Assembly: GCF_000063545.1 (NCBI RefSeq)
Contig: NC_009488.1
Location: forward strand, 1,550,001 to 1,614,000
From: Orientia tsutsugamushi str. Boryong
Lineage (GTDB): Bacteria > Pseudomonadota > Alphaproteobacteria > Rickettsiales > Rickettsiaceae
Length of the DNA: 64,000 bases
Direction: 5' to 3'
Shown here: positions 39,557-49,914 of the stretch, in pieces
How the letters are laid out: each line of letters begins with the position of its first letter
Position numbering within the stretch: position 1 is the first letter of the stretch
Translations under genes and position numbers: made by a program
Notes under the pieces: model-generated
Told to the model about the DNA's origin: nothing
What the model saw: only the letters and a program-made list of their open reading frames with translations
Databases searched by the model: none

Positions 39557-40036
39557 GTGATAATTTTAGGAATAGATCCATCACTAGTAAGTACTGGTTG
39601 GGGGGTAATCAGTATATCAGATAGCATGGTGAATTATATTGATAGTGGAGTAATAAAAACTGTTTCTAAAGATTCATTAGTACTAAAGCTAGGGAATATT
39701 AGCTTAATGATAGAAAAATTAATCACTCGTTTTAATCCATTTCATGTAGCAATGGAAGAGGTGTTTATCAATAAAAACTATAGTTCTTCTGTTACGTTAA
39801 TTCAAGCTAGAGGAGCTATAATGTCAGTAATAGGTCGTTATAATATTGATTTTAGTGAATATGCTCCTAATAAAATTAAAAAAGCAATTGTTGGAGCTGG
39901 CAAAGCAGAAAAGCATCAAGTGCAACAAATGGTGAAATTATTAATGCATATAAAAAAAGCCATTAGCAAAGATGAATCTGATGCTTTAGCTACTGCTTAT
40001 ACGGCATCAGTGAACCAGCAAATTAAAATTATCTAA
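39557..40036 (+). CDS. ruvC: Holliday junction resolvase RuvC
   Basis: 159 residues from GTG 39557 (M)IILGIDPSLVSTGWG. I reject the longer frame from 39521 because it starts within the terminator hairpin. Catalytic acidic residues: Asp in GIDPS, Glu in AMEEVFI and the Asp pair in KDESDALA. It cuts Holliday junctions made by RuvAB. In a genome this full of repeats it is directly relevant to recombination. Confidence 0.95.
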   Translation: MIILGIDPSLVSTGWGVISISDSMVNYIDSGVIKTVSKDSLVLKLGNISLMIEKLITRFNPFHVAMEEVFINKNYSSSVTLIQARGAIMSVIGRYNIDFSEYAPNKIKKAIVGAGKAEKHQVQQMVKLLMHIKKAISKDESDALATAYTASVNQQIKII

Positions 40037-40091
40037 CTATTGCTTTTGATTTATAATTTAATTAAAAATTTACAATTGGGCGATAATATTT

Positions 40092-41060
40092 ATGACAATA
40101 AAAATTGGTAATATTGAATTATCTGCTCCAGTTATTTTAGCTCCAATGTCTGGAGTTACTGATCTGCCATTTCGTAAACTAGTTAAACAATTTGGAGCAG
40201 GGTTAGTAGTTTCAGAAATGGTAGCTAGTAGAGCTATGATTCAAGAAACTCGTAGATCTATGATGAAATCTGCTATTATTGAGAATGACATTACTGGATC
40301 TTGTGTACAGCTTGCTGGCTGCGAACCAGATGTTGTAGCTGATGCAGCTAAGATGAATCAGGATATGGGAGCGCAAATTATTGATATTAATTTTGGTTGT
40401 CCAGCTAAAAAAGTAGTAGGAGGATATGCTGGTTCTGCATTAATGAAAGATGAGTCATTGGCAGCAAAAATATTGGCTGAAACCGTTAAAAGTGTTTCTA
40501 TTCCAGTAACTTTAAAGATGCGTACAGGCTGGGATGAAAGTTGCCGTAATGCGCACATAATAGCTAAAATAGCAGAAGATTGTGGTATTCAAATGATTAC
40601 AGTTCATGGTCGTACCAGGTGTCAGTTTTATTCAGGTAAATCTGATTGGGCATTTATTAGAAAAGTCAAGGAAAGTATAAAAATTCCTGTGGTAGCTAAT
40701 GGTGATATTACTAGTGTTGATGATGCTATTGATTGTCTTCGAATATCTGGAGCTGATGGAGTTATGGTTGGACGTGGGGCATATGGTAAACCGTGGCTAT
40801 TATCACAAATTTCGCACTATCTAGCTTTTCAAGATTATTTGCCATCACCTAGCTTAATAGAGCAAAAAAAAATCATTTTAAATCATTATGAATCCATGCT
40901 AAGCTATTATGGTACTGAACATGGTATAAAAATAGCACGTAAGCATTTAGGATGGTATAGTAAAGGACTGCCTAATTCAACTGAATTTAGATCTAAAGTC
41001 ACAACTATAACAAGTGTAGAGCAGGTGCAGGAGATTATTAATCAATTTTTTCAACTGTAA
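40092..41060 (+). CDS. dusB: tRNA-dihydrouridine synthase (DusB type)
   Basis: 322 residues. [14 protein letters not shown] opens the FMN-binding TIM barrel; [13 protein letters not shown] has the catalytic Cys; [22 protein letters not shown] and [16 protein letters not shown] are family motifs. It reduces uridines in the tRNA D-loop using NADPH/FMN. The usual ntrBC neighbours are absent. Confidence 0.96.
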   Translation: MTIKIGNIELSAPVILAPMSGVTDLPFRKLVKQFGAGLVVSEMVASRAMIQETRRSMMKSAIIENDITGSCVQLAGCEPDVVADAAKMNQDMGAQIIDINFGCPAKKVVGGYAGSALMKDESLAAKILAETVKSVSIPVTLKMRTGWDESCRNAHIIAKIAEDCGIQMITVHGRTRCQFYSGKSDWAFIRKVKESIKIPVVANGDITSVDDAIDCLRISGADGVMVGRGAYGKPWLLSQISHYLAFQDYLPSPSLIEQKKIILNHYESMLSYYGTEHGIKIARKHLGWYSKGLPNSTEFRSKVTTITSVEQVQEIINQFFQL

Positions 41061-41088
41061 AATTAATATGATATTTTATATCATTAAC

Positions 41089-41427
41089 CTATAGATTGAT
41101 ACTTTTTAATTTACTTATAATAAGATTAGAAATGTTACCATTAGTATTCATTACTGATATAACTTTTAAGTTACTATGCAATCCATAAACTATTTTGATA
41201 TTTGATCTTCCAGTTTCAAGCCATTGTGATAGAAATTTTATAATTAACTGATTAGCTTTATTATTTTCAGGTATTGTATTAATGCTAATATATAAAAAGC
41301 TTTTGTTATTTATATGATATAATCCTATAATTTTATTGATTTTAGCACCTGCTTTCACTTTAAGATTAATAAATATAGAATTTGTTATAGAATCCAAATA
41401 CCAATAATGTTGAAGTTGATGTGACAT
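41089..41427 (-). CDS. DUF167/YggU family protein
   Basis: 112 residues from ATG 41427 (a longer frame starts at 41454). INLKVKAGAKINKIIG, ISINTIPENNKANQLIIKFLS and SNIKIVYGLHSNLKVI match the small DUF167 fold. Function unknown. Convergent with dusB. Confidence 0.88.
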   Translation of the reverse strand: MSHQLQHYWYLDSITNSIFINLKVKAGAKINKIIGLYHINNKSFLYISINTIPENNKANQLIIKFLSQWLETGRSNIKIVYGLHSNLKVISVMNTNGNISNLIISKLKSINL

Positions 41428-41588
41428 ATATCGTCTATGATTGAAAAGTAGCAATTTAACTTTTATTATAGTTTTTTAAAAAATCTGTATATAATTATTT
41501 TATTTACAGTATTTTTTAAATTAATCTTACTTTAATATAATTGATTCAACTGCATATTCCATATATCACTTTTTGAATAAAGCTTCTT

Positions 41589-42329
41589 ATGTATAATAAC
41601 TCAACAATAGATCAAGATGAAATAGAAAAATTCAATACTATAGCCAACGAATGGTGGAATCCTAATGGAAAGTTTAATCAATTACATTTAATGAATCCAG
41701 CTAGAATCAGATTTATTAAGCAAAAAATACTATTACATTATAATTTAATTGATAGTATAACAAGGCCTTTTCATGGGCTAAAAATTGCTGATATCGGTTG
41801 TGGAGGTGGAATAACATCAATACCAATGGCTAAACTAGGCGCTACAGTTACAGGTATTGATGCTAGCTGTAAGAATATAGCAGTAGCAAGAATGCATGCT
41901 AATAAAATAGGAATACAAGTTAATTACATTCATAGTTCGATCGAAGAGTATGCAAAAATTAGCAATGAAAAATATGATGTAGTTTTATGTTTAGAAGTAA
42001 TTGAACATGTAAGTAATATTCAGAGTTTTATTTTATATTTAAGTAAAATTTTAAAGCTTGAAGGCATGCTCATCATCTCAACTATTAACAAAACTTTAAA
42101 ATCTTATGTTTTTGCTATAGGTTTAGCTGAATATTTGTTAAGATATTTACCAATAGGTACTCATGATTTTAATAAATTTTTAAAACCATCTACTATTAAT
42201 AACATTTTACTTTCACATAATATGACTTTAAAAGAAATTCAAGGATTATCATATAATCCTATATTGCAGCAATGGCGCTTAACTAATGATATAAGCGTTA
42301 ATTATATCATGTATATTACTGCAATTTAA
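41589..42329 (+). CDS. ubiG: ubiquinone biosynthesis O-methyltransferase UbiG
   Basis: 246 residues. KFNTIANEWWNPNGKFNQLH is the N-terminal UbiG signature, and IADIGCGGGITSIPMAKLGA is SAM motif I. DVVLCLEVIEHV and LIISTINKTLKSY follow. It carries out both O-methylations of the ubiquinone head group, which supplies the quinone used by complex I. Its 3' end overlaps convergent prmC by 14 bp. Confidence 0.96.
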   Translation: MYNNSTIDQDEIEKFNTIANEWWNPNGKFNQLHLMNPARIRFIKQKILLHYNLIDSITRPFHGLKIADIGCGGGITSIPMAKLGATVTGIDASCKNIAVARMHANKIGIQVNYIHSSIEEYAKISNEKYDVVLCLEVIEHVSNIQSFILYLSKILKLEGMLIISTINKTLKSYVFAIGLAEYLLRYLPIGTHDFNKFLKPSTINNILLSHNMTLKEIQGLSYNPILQQWRLTNDISVNYIMYITAI

Positions 42330-43182
42330 ATTTTAAGCATCTGCAATAACCATTAAAATCATAATATTTATTCTCAAGTATTAAGCCATTTTTGAAGCAA
42401 ATTGCACATACCATTTCTGCTTTATTATAACTGCACTCTAAGTATAACCTTCCATTTGAATTTAGAAAACTAGGAATCATAGGAGCTATTTCTTGATAGG
42501 ACTGAAGCCCATTATTATTACTAAATAAAGCTATATGTGGCTCATGCAACAATGTTTCACGTGATAATATTCTTAATTCAGAATCAGATACATAAGGTGG
42601 ATTTGCGATAATGATATCATATTTTTCACCTACATCTAATCCACTGAACCAGTTACTTTGTACTAAATTTAATGACTTTTCCAATTTATATTTTTGGCAA
42701 TTACGACTAGCAATATTTAAAGCTGATATTGAAATGTCTGATCCAACTCCAATAGCATTACTTAGCTCAAGAAGTAGAGTAATAATTAAGCATCCACTAC
42801 CAACTCCCAATTCGAGGATTTTTATTGGTGCTGAAGGTTGATAGTTAGCTATCTTGGTATAATCTTGGACTACTGCATCAATTAAAGTTTCAGAATCTGG
42901 TCTAGGAATTAATACTGATTTATCAACTATAAAATTCCGACTGTAAAATTCTTTATATCCTATCAAATAAGCGATAGGTAAGTACTTAGTGCGTAATTTT
43001 ATCAATTTTAAAAATTGATTGTAGTCGCTATTTAATAACAAATGATCGGAATGAAAAAGTATATATTCTTGGCTTTGACCAATTATATGAGCTAGCAGTA
43101 GCCTAGACTCAAAAGCAGAATTTGGTATTTCATACTGTGATAGTAAGTTGTTGCCGACCGCAAGAGCATCTTTAATACGCAA
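42316..43182 (-). CDS. prmC: release-factor glutamine methyltransferase PrmC
   Basis: 288 residues. SAM motif LELGVGSGCLIITLLLE and the catalytic NPPYVSDSE motif are clear; an N-terminal helical bundle carries YLIGYKEFYSRNF and VLIPRPDSETL. It methylates the GGQ glutamine of RF1/RF2. It starts one base after truA ends, so the two form an operon. Confidence 0.96.
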   Translation of the reverse strand: MRIKDALAVGNNLLSQYEIPNSAFESRLLLAHIIGQSQEYILFHSDHLLLNSDYNQFLKLIKLRTKYLPIAYLIGYKEFYSRNFIVDKSVLIPRPDSETLIDAVVQDYTKIANYQPSAPIKILELGVGSGCLIITLLLELSNAIGVGSDISISALNIASRNCQKYKLEKSLNLVQSNWFSGLDVGEKYDIIIANPPYVSDSELRILSRETLLHEPHIALFSNNNGLQSYQEIAPMIPSFLNSNGRLYLECSYNKAEMVCAICFKNGLILENKYYDFNGYCRCLKFKLQ

Positions 43183-43183
43183 A

Positions 43184-44038
43184 CTAGTAATCTACCTTAA
43201 CAAAATATAAACCTGAAGATGGTGCTGTAGGTCCAGCCATTGCTCTGTTTTTTGCAAATAAGATTGTTTTGATAGCAGCTGGAGATATTTTGCATAAACC
43301 AATATAAACTAATGTACCCACTATATTTCTTACCATGTGGTGTAAAAATGATGGAGCTGAAAAATAAATTTGTATTTCTGGATAATTAGTAGTATCTACT
43401 TCAATTTTAGTTAAAGTTTTTAATGGAGATTTTGCTTGGCATGCAGAAGATCTAAAAGATGTAAAATCATGCTTGCCAATCAGATGCTGAGATGCATCAA
43501 TCATATCAATAACATTTAGTGGAGGCTTAATCCACCAAGTGCGATTTTGTTCGATAACTGAAGGAACTGTGCGGTTTATAATTCTATATTTATAATGTCT
43601 AGCTTTAGCAGAAAATCTAGCATGAAATTGTAAAGTAGTTATCTCACAACTTGTTAATATTATACGGTGAGGTTTTAATAAATAATTAACTGCTGACATT
43701 AACTTGTAAGCATTATATCGGCATGGAAGCATTTTTTTTAAGCTGTCAATTGTAGTAGTAGTATTATTCTGCTTGCTTACTTCTTTGTTATCTGTTTCTT
43801 TGTTAATACAAGCAAGATCTTTGCTATTATTAGGAGCTATTAAGTCAAAATGTACTACTTGACCTAAGGCGTGTACACCAGCATCAGTGCGACCAGCAGC
43901 AATAAGATTGACAGTTTGTTTAGTAAATGTTGATATTTTATCTTCAAGTAATTGCTGTATTGATAATCCATTTTGTTGCCGTTGCCATCCAACAAAATTA
44001 GTGCCATCATACTCAACAATAGCTTTGTAACGCAACAT
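43184..44038 (-). CDS. truA: tRNA pseudouridine(38-40) synthase TruA
   Basis: 284 residues. YDGTNFVGWQRQ, the catalytic Asp in AAGRTDAGVHALGQ, and FLHHMVRNIVGTLV are diagnostic. A low-complexity insertion of about 35 residues (KETDNKEVSKQNNTTTT) lies after the first catalytic block, longer than in most TruA proteins. It modifies the anticodon stem of many tRNAs. Confidence 0.96.
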   Translation of the reverse strand: MLRYKAIVEYDGTNFVGWQRQQNGLSIQQLLEDKISTFTKQTVNLIAAGRTDAGVHALGQVVHFDLIAPNNSKDLACINKETDNKEVSKQNNTTTTIDSLKKMLPCRYNAYKLMSAVNYLLKPHRIILTSCEITTLQFHARFSAKARHYKYRIINRTVPSVIEQNRTWWIKPPLNVIDMIDASQHLIGKHDFTSFRSSACQAKSPLKTLTKIEVDTTNYPEIQIYFSAPSFLHHMVRNIVGTLVYIGLCKISPAAIKTILFAKNRAMAGPTAPSSGLYFVKVDY

Positions 44039-44179
44039 TAGAAATATGAAATATTTAAAATAATATTCATATATATAACAAATATAAATAAAGTAAATAA
44101 AAAACCTTTAATTTTGTTGCGTTATAGAGCATTTTATGCTATTAATATAGTTAAATTTCTAATTTAAAATTTATATACT

Positions 44180-44662
44180 GTGAAAACATATTCAGCTAAG
44201 CCTGCAGAAATTAGCAAAAAATGGATTTTAATAGATGCAACAAATTTGGTTTTAGGACGCTTAGCTGCTAAGGTAGCTGTGGTATTGCGTGGTAAAGATA
44301 AGCCTACTTATACACCACATATGGATTGCGGAAATAATGTAATTATAATTAATGCAGAACATGTAAAATTGACTGGTGATAAGTCTAATGCTAAAAGCGG
44401 TAAATTTTACTATAGACATAGTGGCTTTCCAGGTGGAATTAAAGTTACAACTGCTGGAAAAATACTCCAAAGTAATTATCCTGAACGAATAATACAACTT
44501 GCTGTAAAAAGAATGCTGCCTTCTAATAAATTAGGAAGAAAGCAGTTTAGTAATTTATATGTTTATAAAGGACAAACTCACCCACATGCAGCTCAAACTC
44601 CAGTATTATATGATTTTGCTGGCAAGAATAGTAAAAATATTAGAAATCAAAATATAGTTTAA
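44180..44662 (+). CDS. rplM: 50S ribosomal protein L13
   Basis: 160 residues starting with [30 protein letters not shown] and [13 protein letters not shown] are conserved. First of the rplM-rpsI pair. Confidence 0.97.
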   Translation: MKTYSAKPAEISKKWILIDATNLVLGRLAAKVAVVLRGKDKPTYTPHMDCGNNVIIINAEHVKLTGDKSNAKSGKFYYRHSGFPGGIKVTTAGKILQSNYPERIIQLAVKRMLPSNKLGRKQFSNLYVYKGQTHPHAAQTPVLYDFAGKNSKNIRNQNIV

Positions 44663-44665
44663 TTT

Positions 44666-45157
44666 ATGTCTGACACACTAATTCAAGATGTACATTTATC
44701 AGATTTAAGTGCTAGCTTAACTACTGAGCCTAAGGTAGTAAGTCAACCAGTTTTACCTAAAAAGGATAAGTTGGGATATAGCTATGGAACTGGCCGTAGA
44801 AAATGTGCCGTTGCAAGAGTTTGGATAAAACAAGGAACAGGTGTTACTACTGTTAATAAAATACCAATAACCAGTTATTTTAAGCGTTTAGCTCATACTC
44901 AAATAGCATTAAGTGCGCTAACTATTACTGATGTTGCTCAACAGTTTGATGTAAAATGTACAGTAAAAGGCGGTGGCCTTTCTGGCCAAGCTGGAGCAAT
45001 ACAATTGGGTATATCTAGGGCTCTCAATAACTTCAATCCAGAGCTACATTCTGTATTGAAGAAGCATAAATTGCTAACTCGTGATTCGCGTATTGTTGAG
45101 CGTAAAAAATATGGTAGACATAAAGCCCGTAAAAAAACGCAATTTTCTAAGCGTTAA
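44666..45157 (+). CDS. rpsI: 30S ribosomal protein S9
   Basis: 163 residues. GTGRRKCAVARVWIKQGTG, VKGGGLSGQAGAIQLGISRAL and the basic tail RHKARKKTQFSKR, which reaches the P-site tRNA, are all present. The N-terminus has an extra 35 residues, as in other Rickettsiales. It begins three bases after rplM. Confidence 0.97.
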   Translation: MSDTLIQDVHLSDLSASLTTEPKVVSQPVLPKKDKLGYSYGTGRRKCAVARVWIKQGTGVTTVNKIPITSYFKRLAHTQIALSALTITDVAQQFDVKCTVKGGGLSGQAGAIQLGISRALNNFNPELHSVLKKHKLLTRDSRIVERKKYGRHKARKKTQFSKR

Positions 45158-45285
45158 AATAAGTTTATTAAGCTTGTTTTTTACTATTCATCATGTAAAC
45201 GAGCAGTAGCCTATAGTAAGTAAAGCTTGATGGGTAGCTCTAAATAAAAAAGGATAATTTTAAGTCAAAATGCTGACTTATTTAG

Positions 45286-45362
45286 GGCGAGGTAGCTCAG
45301 ATGGTTAGAGCAGTAGAATCATAATCTACGGGTCGGGGGTTCAATTCCCTCCTTCGCTACCA
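45286..45362 (+). tRNA. tRNA-Met (CAT anticodon, elongator type)
   Basis: 77 nt including CCA. Acceptor GGCGAGG/CTTCGCT, D-arm AGCTCAGATGGTTAGAGC, anticodon stem GTAGA/TCTAC with CAT, T-arm GGGGGTTCAATTCCCTC. It lacks the initiator features (three G-C pairs in the anticodon stem). Confidence 0.95.
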
Positions 45363-45486
45363 GTACTTTATTTGCTGTTATCTGCAATTTATATAATGCT
45401 ATTTTAAAGCTTGCTACAGTTAAAGAATAATCGTATCAAATATATGCTAAGGCAAATTTATTGTTGCCAATTAGGCAATTGCTATT

Positions 45487-46233
45487 ATGAACGATAATGA
45501 TATTGACCTTGTTAAAAAATTTTGTCTTTATACTTTATCAAATGACAGTGCTAAAATGCAACTATTGCTTTTCAGCGAATTTGAGAAACAATTGTTGTCA
45601 ATTATAGCTAATAGTAAAACTGCTTTTTCTGGATTAATAAAACTTAGTTGGTTTCACGAGCAAATAAAGTTATCTAAGCATAAAAAATCATATCTTGGCA
45701 GTAAATTAATGAATAATATTAATGAAATATATGATCATAACCAAAAAATCATATTATTAGACTTTGTTCGGTTATTTGATTTAGTAGTAGAAAGAAAAAT
45801 TTTTGATTCACTAGAAGAGTTAAATAATCAAATATTATTGCCATTAGCTAGTATTTATACAAGATTTTTTTTAACTTTAGAGCCTCAAATTGATGCATAT
45901 TTAAGCATCAGGCAAGTATTTTATATTTATGCAGCACTAGTTTTTATAAGGTTACAAAAATATTTCATTTTTCACCAATGGTATTGCTTTGGTCAGAATC
46001 TTAATTCTGACCTTTATGATACATACTTTAACAACCTAATTACAAAGTTATATTCTATACATAAATTACATAATTACAGCTTCAAATTACCAAAGTTGTT
46101 AAAATTTTTACTAAAAGCGAATAAGATTTATCTTATTCATTACTTACTGCATATTAGGAAGTATGGCTATAACTGTCCTGATATTAACCAAGGTATTGTT
46201 AGAATAAAATTAGCTTTAGCTGTTATATTCTAA
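45487..46233 (+). CDS. squalene/phytoene-synthase-like protein (NDUFAF6-type), putative
   Basis: 248 residues. The order of weak motifs fits the squalene/phytoene synthase fold in its non-catalytic NDUFAF6-like branch: FSEFEKQLLSII then GLIKLSWFHEQI (compare family IRLQWW), FDSLEELNNQILLPLAS, VFYIYAALVFIRLQKYFIFH (compare GLxxLLRALPFH) and a helical LPKLLKFLLKANKIY C-terminus. The Asp-rich catalytic motifs are missing, so it would not make terpenes. Relatives assist complex I assembly; nuoA-F in this window would fit. Assignment is tentative. Confidence 0.5.
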   Translation: MNDNDIDLVKKFCLYTLSNDSAKMQLLLFSEFEKQLLSIIANSKTAFSGLIKLSWFHEQIKLSKHKKSYLGSKLMNNINEIYDHNQKIILLDFVRLFDLVVERKIFDSLEELNNQILLPLASIYTRFFLTLEPQIDAYLSIRQVFYIYAALVFIRLQKYFIFHQWYCFGQNLNSDLYDTYFNNLITKLYSIHKLHNYSFKLPKLLKFLLKANKIYLIHYLLHIRKYGYNCPDINQGIVRIKLALAVIF

Positions 46234-46625
46234 GTTCTAGAGATCTAATACCATTTTCCAGTTATAATATAATTACATAAGAATATAGAAGATATAGTAT
46301 CATTTAAAATAGATAGGGATAACTGAAGAAGGCCTCATGCTAGCATCTAAAGTTTTAAAATGCAAGTTTATGATAAGGAAAAAGTTTTTATACTTTTTTC
46401 TTGCACGGCATTAGATTAGATAGAAATCTAATCTTTATGGATCAGAACAGCATTCCTTGTTACTTTAAAGGTTTTTTGTACTCTTTTTTATATCCGCAAC
46501 TTTTTGCAACCTCTTATATTAGACTACTCTTGTAACACTTACTCTTCCTATATTTTGACATATTTCTTACATCAAACTCTGGATTTAATACATTATATTA
46601 AATTCAGTATCAATTAAGAAATATA

Positions 46626-46770
46626 GCTTAATTCAGGAATGTAGTTACACACTTTAAAGTGTAAAAAGCACCATCAAAAAAGTAGTTGAATAAGTGATCT
46701 ACTTTACGTATGTTATTTTTAGCTTTAACCAAGTAATGCTCAATTAGATTCAAATCTGAAGAATAAGTTA
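46626..46770 (-). pseudogene. IS630-type transposase C-terminal remnant
   Basis: Reads DLNLIEHYLVKAKNNIRKVD and HLFNYFFDGAFYTLKCVTTF on the minus strand; it is the counterpart of 29360-29470. Confidence 0.65.
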
Positions 46771-46830
46771 GTAGATATAATAATTTACACACTATGGATT
46801 CTATTAGCTAAATATTTGCTGATCTTAGAT

Positions 46831-46950
46831 TTCAGATAATACTAAGCGTACAGTATAATTTTAATTTTTATCAGTACATAACATTCTGCAATATTTCTGA
46901 AAAAGTTTTTTATATTTTTAAAAATAGATGCAACAATATCGAATTGTTAG
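46831..46950. repeat. three-hairpin intergenic element, copy C, degraded
   Basis: Recognisable ATTTCAGATAATACTAAGCG, TATCAGTACATAAC and GATGCAACAATATCGAATTG blocks at the expected spacing upstream of the dam fragment; hairpins are disrupted. Confidence 0.5.
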
Positions 46951-47074
46951 TTATAATTGAAAAATTTTATCTAAAAAAATTATCCAAAAAGATGCTGTAA
47001 CAGAAATTATTACTGGCTTTAAGGCATATTTTTTGATCTAACTAGTAGTAGTAATTTAACTAATCAGAAGTCTT

Positions 47075-47180
47075 GTATCAATAGCAATTGCTAATAAGCC
47101 AAAACCTTTTCTTAATTGGATTAGAGACAAAAGGAGGATTGTTAATGAATTAATAAATCATCTTCCTTCATAGCAATACT
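47075..47180 (+). pseudogene. third dam copy, N-terminal fragment
   Basis: About 35 codons resemble the dam start (SIAIANKPKPFLNWIRDKRR, VNELINHLPS). The start codon is GTA, the WVGGK motif has become WIRDK, a TAG occurs, and a MITE ends the homology. Confidence 0.8.
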
Positions 47181-47323
47181 AGACCTCTTTCGAAACTGGT
47201 TAAGGTAGTTCAAAATTATTGCTGATAAATATCGAAATAGACGTAAAAGATCAGGCCTTAGATTTAATTTGATCTCTGGCATTTATAATTTTGAACTACC
47301 TTAACCAGTTTCGAAAGAGGTCT
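47181..47323. repeat. IS5-derived MITE, 143 bp, inside the dam fragment
   Basis: Perfect ends, ACT target duplication (47178-47180 and 47324-47326). The core is inverted relative to the other MITE copies. Confidence 0.9.
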
Positions 47324-47327
47324 ACTA

Positions 47328-47561
47328 TATAGTCATCTACAATTAGGTTTGAGAATAGAAAGAAGTGATAAAATAGTTAATAGAATCTGTAGGTTGTGAA
47401 GTTATTTTTCTGCTACCTTATTCTCTGGATTTAAATCCAATAGAAAAGTTTTGGGATAATATGAAGATGTAGATTATAGAAATCAAATTACTCAATTTAG
47501 TAAATTTTATGAATCTATTATCGCTTTTTTCTATGCTTAAAACTCATTATAAATGACTATA
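47328..47561 (+). mobile_element. IS630-type deletion derivative (TATAGTCAT ends)
   Basis: Both ends (TATAGTCATCTACAATTAGG and the degraded complement ATTATAAATGACTATA) surround a short transposase remnant with YSLDLNPIEKFWDNMKM. Confidence 0.7.
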
Positions 47562-47860
47562 GCTAAATCAGAATAAAACAGTTATGTTATTACTTTTTGG
47601 AAATTGTATCTACGTCACAGTAATATTTCATTTTTCTTGATTTAGCTTAAAATTATTTTTTTTCAATAGAATTTAAATCATAAGAATAAGGAAGTAAATA
47701 CTCTAATATATGTCTATCCTTTTTCTATCATACTTTTGAAATGAGGACTGTTATGAAAACTTGCATTGTTGATTACAACTACAGAATTATTAGGTAATTT
47801 CAGAATTATTAGGTAATTTCAGAATTATTAGGTAATTTCAGAATTAATACTGTTCTACAT
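47558..47860 (-). pseudogene. IS630-type transposase remnant with slippage repeat
   Basis: Begins with the TATAGCTAAATCAG end and reads, on the minus strand, transposase pieces including the LPNNSVIVINNASF-like region. That region carries three tandem copies of a 19-bp unit. Confidence 0.7.
47782..47838. repeat. tandem repeat, 19 bp x 3
   Basis: CAGAATTATTAGGTAATTT occurs three times in a row inside the IS630-type pseudogene. The intact relative at 36130 has a single copy. Confidence 0.9.
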
Positions 47861-48795
47861 AACAGTTAAAAATAGCAGTATTAACCCCAATTTAGGACAA
47901 GGGATTAGAAGAGAAAGAAGATGAGATAAGATAGGAATTAAGCTTGGAGATAGAATAAGTTGCAAGAGAAGCAATTATATGAACAAAAAGAAATTAATAT
48001 AGGAGAACGATGTCTAGTATGCTCTAAATTTAGCTACTAAAGCAGCATAGTATTAATTATAGTTCTTTAAAGGGTGATTATTTAGAGATGGAAGCGAAGG
48101 TAAACTATAAGTTAACAATCTATACTGCTTTGTAAGTAAGCTATCATTCAATATTATGCAACTTTAGAATTAATTAACTTACTTAACCACTTAATCTATA
48201 CCTTTGCATAATAATTATCTATAGTTTTACGACATAAGTTAAATATATAAGCTATAAATAACTTCAAGTTGTGTTAATTAGGCAACTATTAACTTAAAAT
48301 TATATTTATACAAAAATGTGCTTATTACATCTTAATTCTTGAATTAACTAGAGTTTGATATAAAGAATAGATAAGAGAAAAGCATAATAGCTGCTAGTGA
48401 GCGATGTAAGATTATGTATATAATTGTTTGACTATGAGAAAGTGCTACATAAGGTTGCTCAAAGAGAGAGTACAGAGATGTAGCAAGGCAGCCATTTAGA
48501 CCTAAGTTACTGCTATTGAAGCGCAAAATTAGCAATGATCCTGTACTAAGAGCGATAAGAAGCTTAACTAAAGTACTGATCTGGATAGGAAATAGTAGCA
48601 AAGTAAAGTTAAAATTGGTTATACGAAAGTGAATCCTCTTATGGAAAATATCCTAAATGCAGAAGCAGATACTCCAGATAAAGGCTGTTATAGTGATAAA
48701 GCTGAAAAGCTTAAGATTTCTTACCTTCTTTTACCTAAGGTATGGGCAAGTGAAGGCGTGGTAGTTTAGTTATCAACGCTTCCATCACATACAAT

Positions 48796-49700
48796 AGGCC
48801 TCTTTCGAAACTAGTTAAGGTAGTTCAAAATTATAAATGCCAGAGATCAAATTAAATCTAAGACCTAATCTTTTACGTCTATTTCGATATTTATCAGCAA
48901 TAATTTTGAACCGTTTTAGCATAGCAATAACGTTTTCATTCACAACTCTTTCTCCTGCTAACCTACGATTATTCTTTTTATCATTTTTAGTTAAAGGATT
49001 TTTCTTGCCTTTTTTCTTTGGTAATTCAGAATTATTGTGAATTTTTTGTATACCTTGATATCCTGTATCAGTAATCGCTTTAACTTTAGGATGAATAAGA
49101 ATTTTGGATTCCTTAAATAATCTAAAGTTATGTTTTTTACCGTTAGAAAAATCTGTACATATTACTTGGTGCGTTTTCTTGTCTACCACTATTTGAGTTT
49201 TTAGTGTATGCCTTTTCTTCTTTCCTGAATAATAGAATTTTTGTTTTTTTATGTCTTTCTATAGGAGTCTCAGTAGCATCAATCAAGACTACTTCATAAT
49301 TCATATCACTCTTCATTATAGCTTTACGACCTGTAAGAGAAAGTTTAGGTGTTTAACTAGTGTGTCTTCTACCCATTTTACAGCTTTATATGCTCAACTT
49401 TCACTAATCCCATAGTTCTGACCTATATGGAAATAAGTACAGTATTCTCTAAGGTATTCTAAGGCCATCAGCAACTGTTCCTCCAAATTAAGCTTATTTT
49501 TACGCCCACCTTTTGATTTCTTAAGACCATCAGCTTTCCTCAAAATATTCACCATCTTTGAAAATGTTCCCTTCCTTACTCCTATTAATCGACTAAATTT
49601 TTCATCCTTTAACTCTTTAATCTGATCGAATTTCATTATTACTTCAAATCAGATATTTATAACACTATTCTACATCATTCTCTAGTTTCGAAAGAAGTCT
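48796..49700 (-). mobile_element. IS5-type element, full length but dead
   Basis: Terminal repeats at both ends (AGGCCTCTTTCGAAACT at the left). The flanking triplets do not match: AAT on the left, ATT on the right. That is unlike other copies here and suggests rearrangement through this IS at the edge of the right arm. Confidence 0.88.
48815..49636 (-). pseudogene. IS5-type transposase, frameshifted
   Basis: MKFDQIKELKDEKFSRLIGV to the C-terminal ISGIYNFELP; broken near 49395, 49335 and 49240. The N-terminal 80 and C-terminal 124 residues remain open. Confidence 0.85.
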
Positions 49701-49899
49701 ATTGATTATAAGATGAAGCTTAAAGACTAAGAACCAGCCATAACTACTTTGTAGCATCGATGTAATATATACCTTTCAATATTTAAGACTACTTGTTATT
49801 ATAAGCCTTTCAGAGTGTTAAATTTTGAGTATAGCTACTAAATTGCTATATTTACGCGGGATAAAAACGTGGTTTTTGATAGCAAAAATTGCCTAAATC

Positions 49900-49914
49900 A
49901 CCTGCTATACCTGA
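49900..49914. promoter_or_regulatory. paired half-sites upstream of the initiator start, right copy
   Basis: ACCTGC (49900-49905) and ACCTGA (49909-49914) lie 18-32 bp before ATG 49932, just upstream of GGAGG. They resemble both half-site versions of the internal arrays. Confidence 0.4.

Larger units (their letters stand above)
46234..48795. other. transposon graveyard, no intact gene
   Basis: About 2.5 kb of relics: IS630-type fragment (46626-46770), three-hairpin element (46831-46950), dam fragment (47075-47180), IS5-derived MITE (47181-47323), two IS630-type derivatives (47328-47561 and 47558-47860) and unassigned decayed coding sequence up to the IS at 48796. One short readable stretch is MENILNAEADTPDKGCYSDK (about 48640-48700), parent unknown. 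Confidence 0.7.

Noticed and set aside
47782-47838. Three tandem repeats considered as a CRISPR array
   Set aside because: The 19-bp units abut without spacers and lie in a transposase pseudogene; no cas genes are present.
48344-48601. 85-codon minus-strand open frame
   Set aside because: It lies in transposon debris with no start signals or recognisable domain; likely chance.
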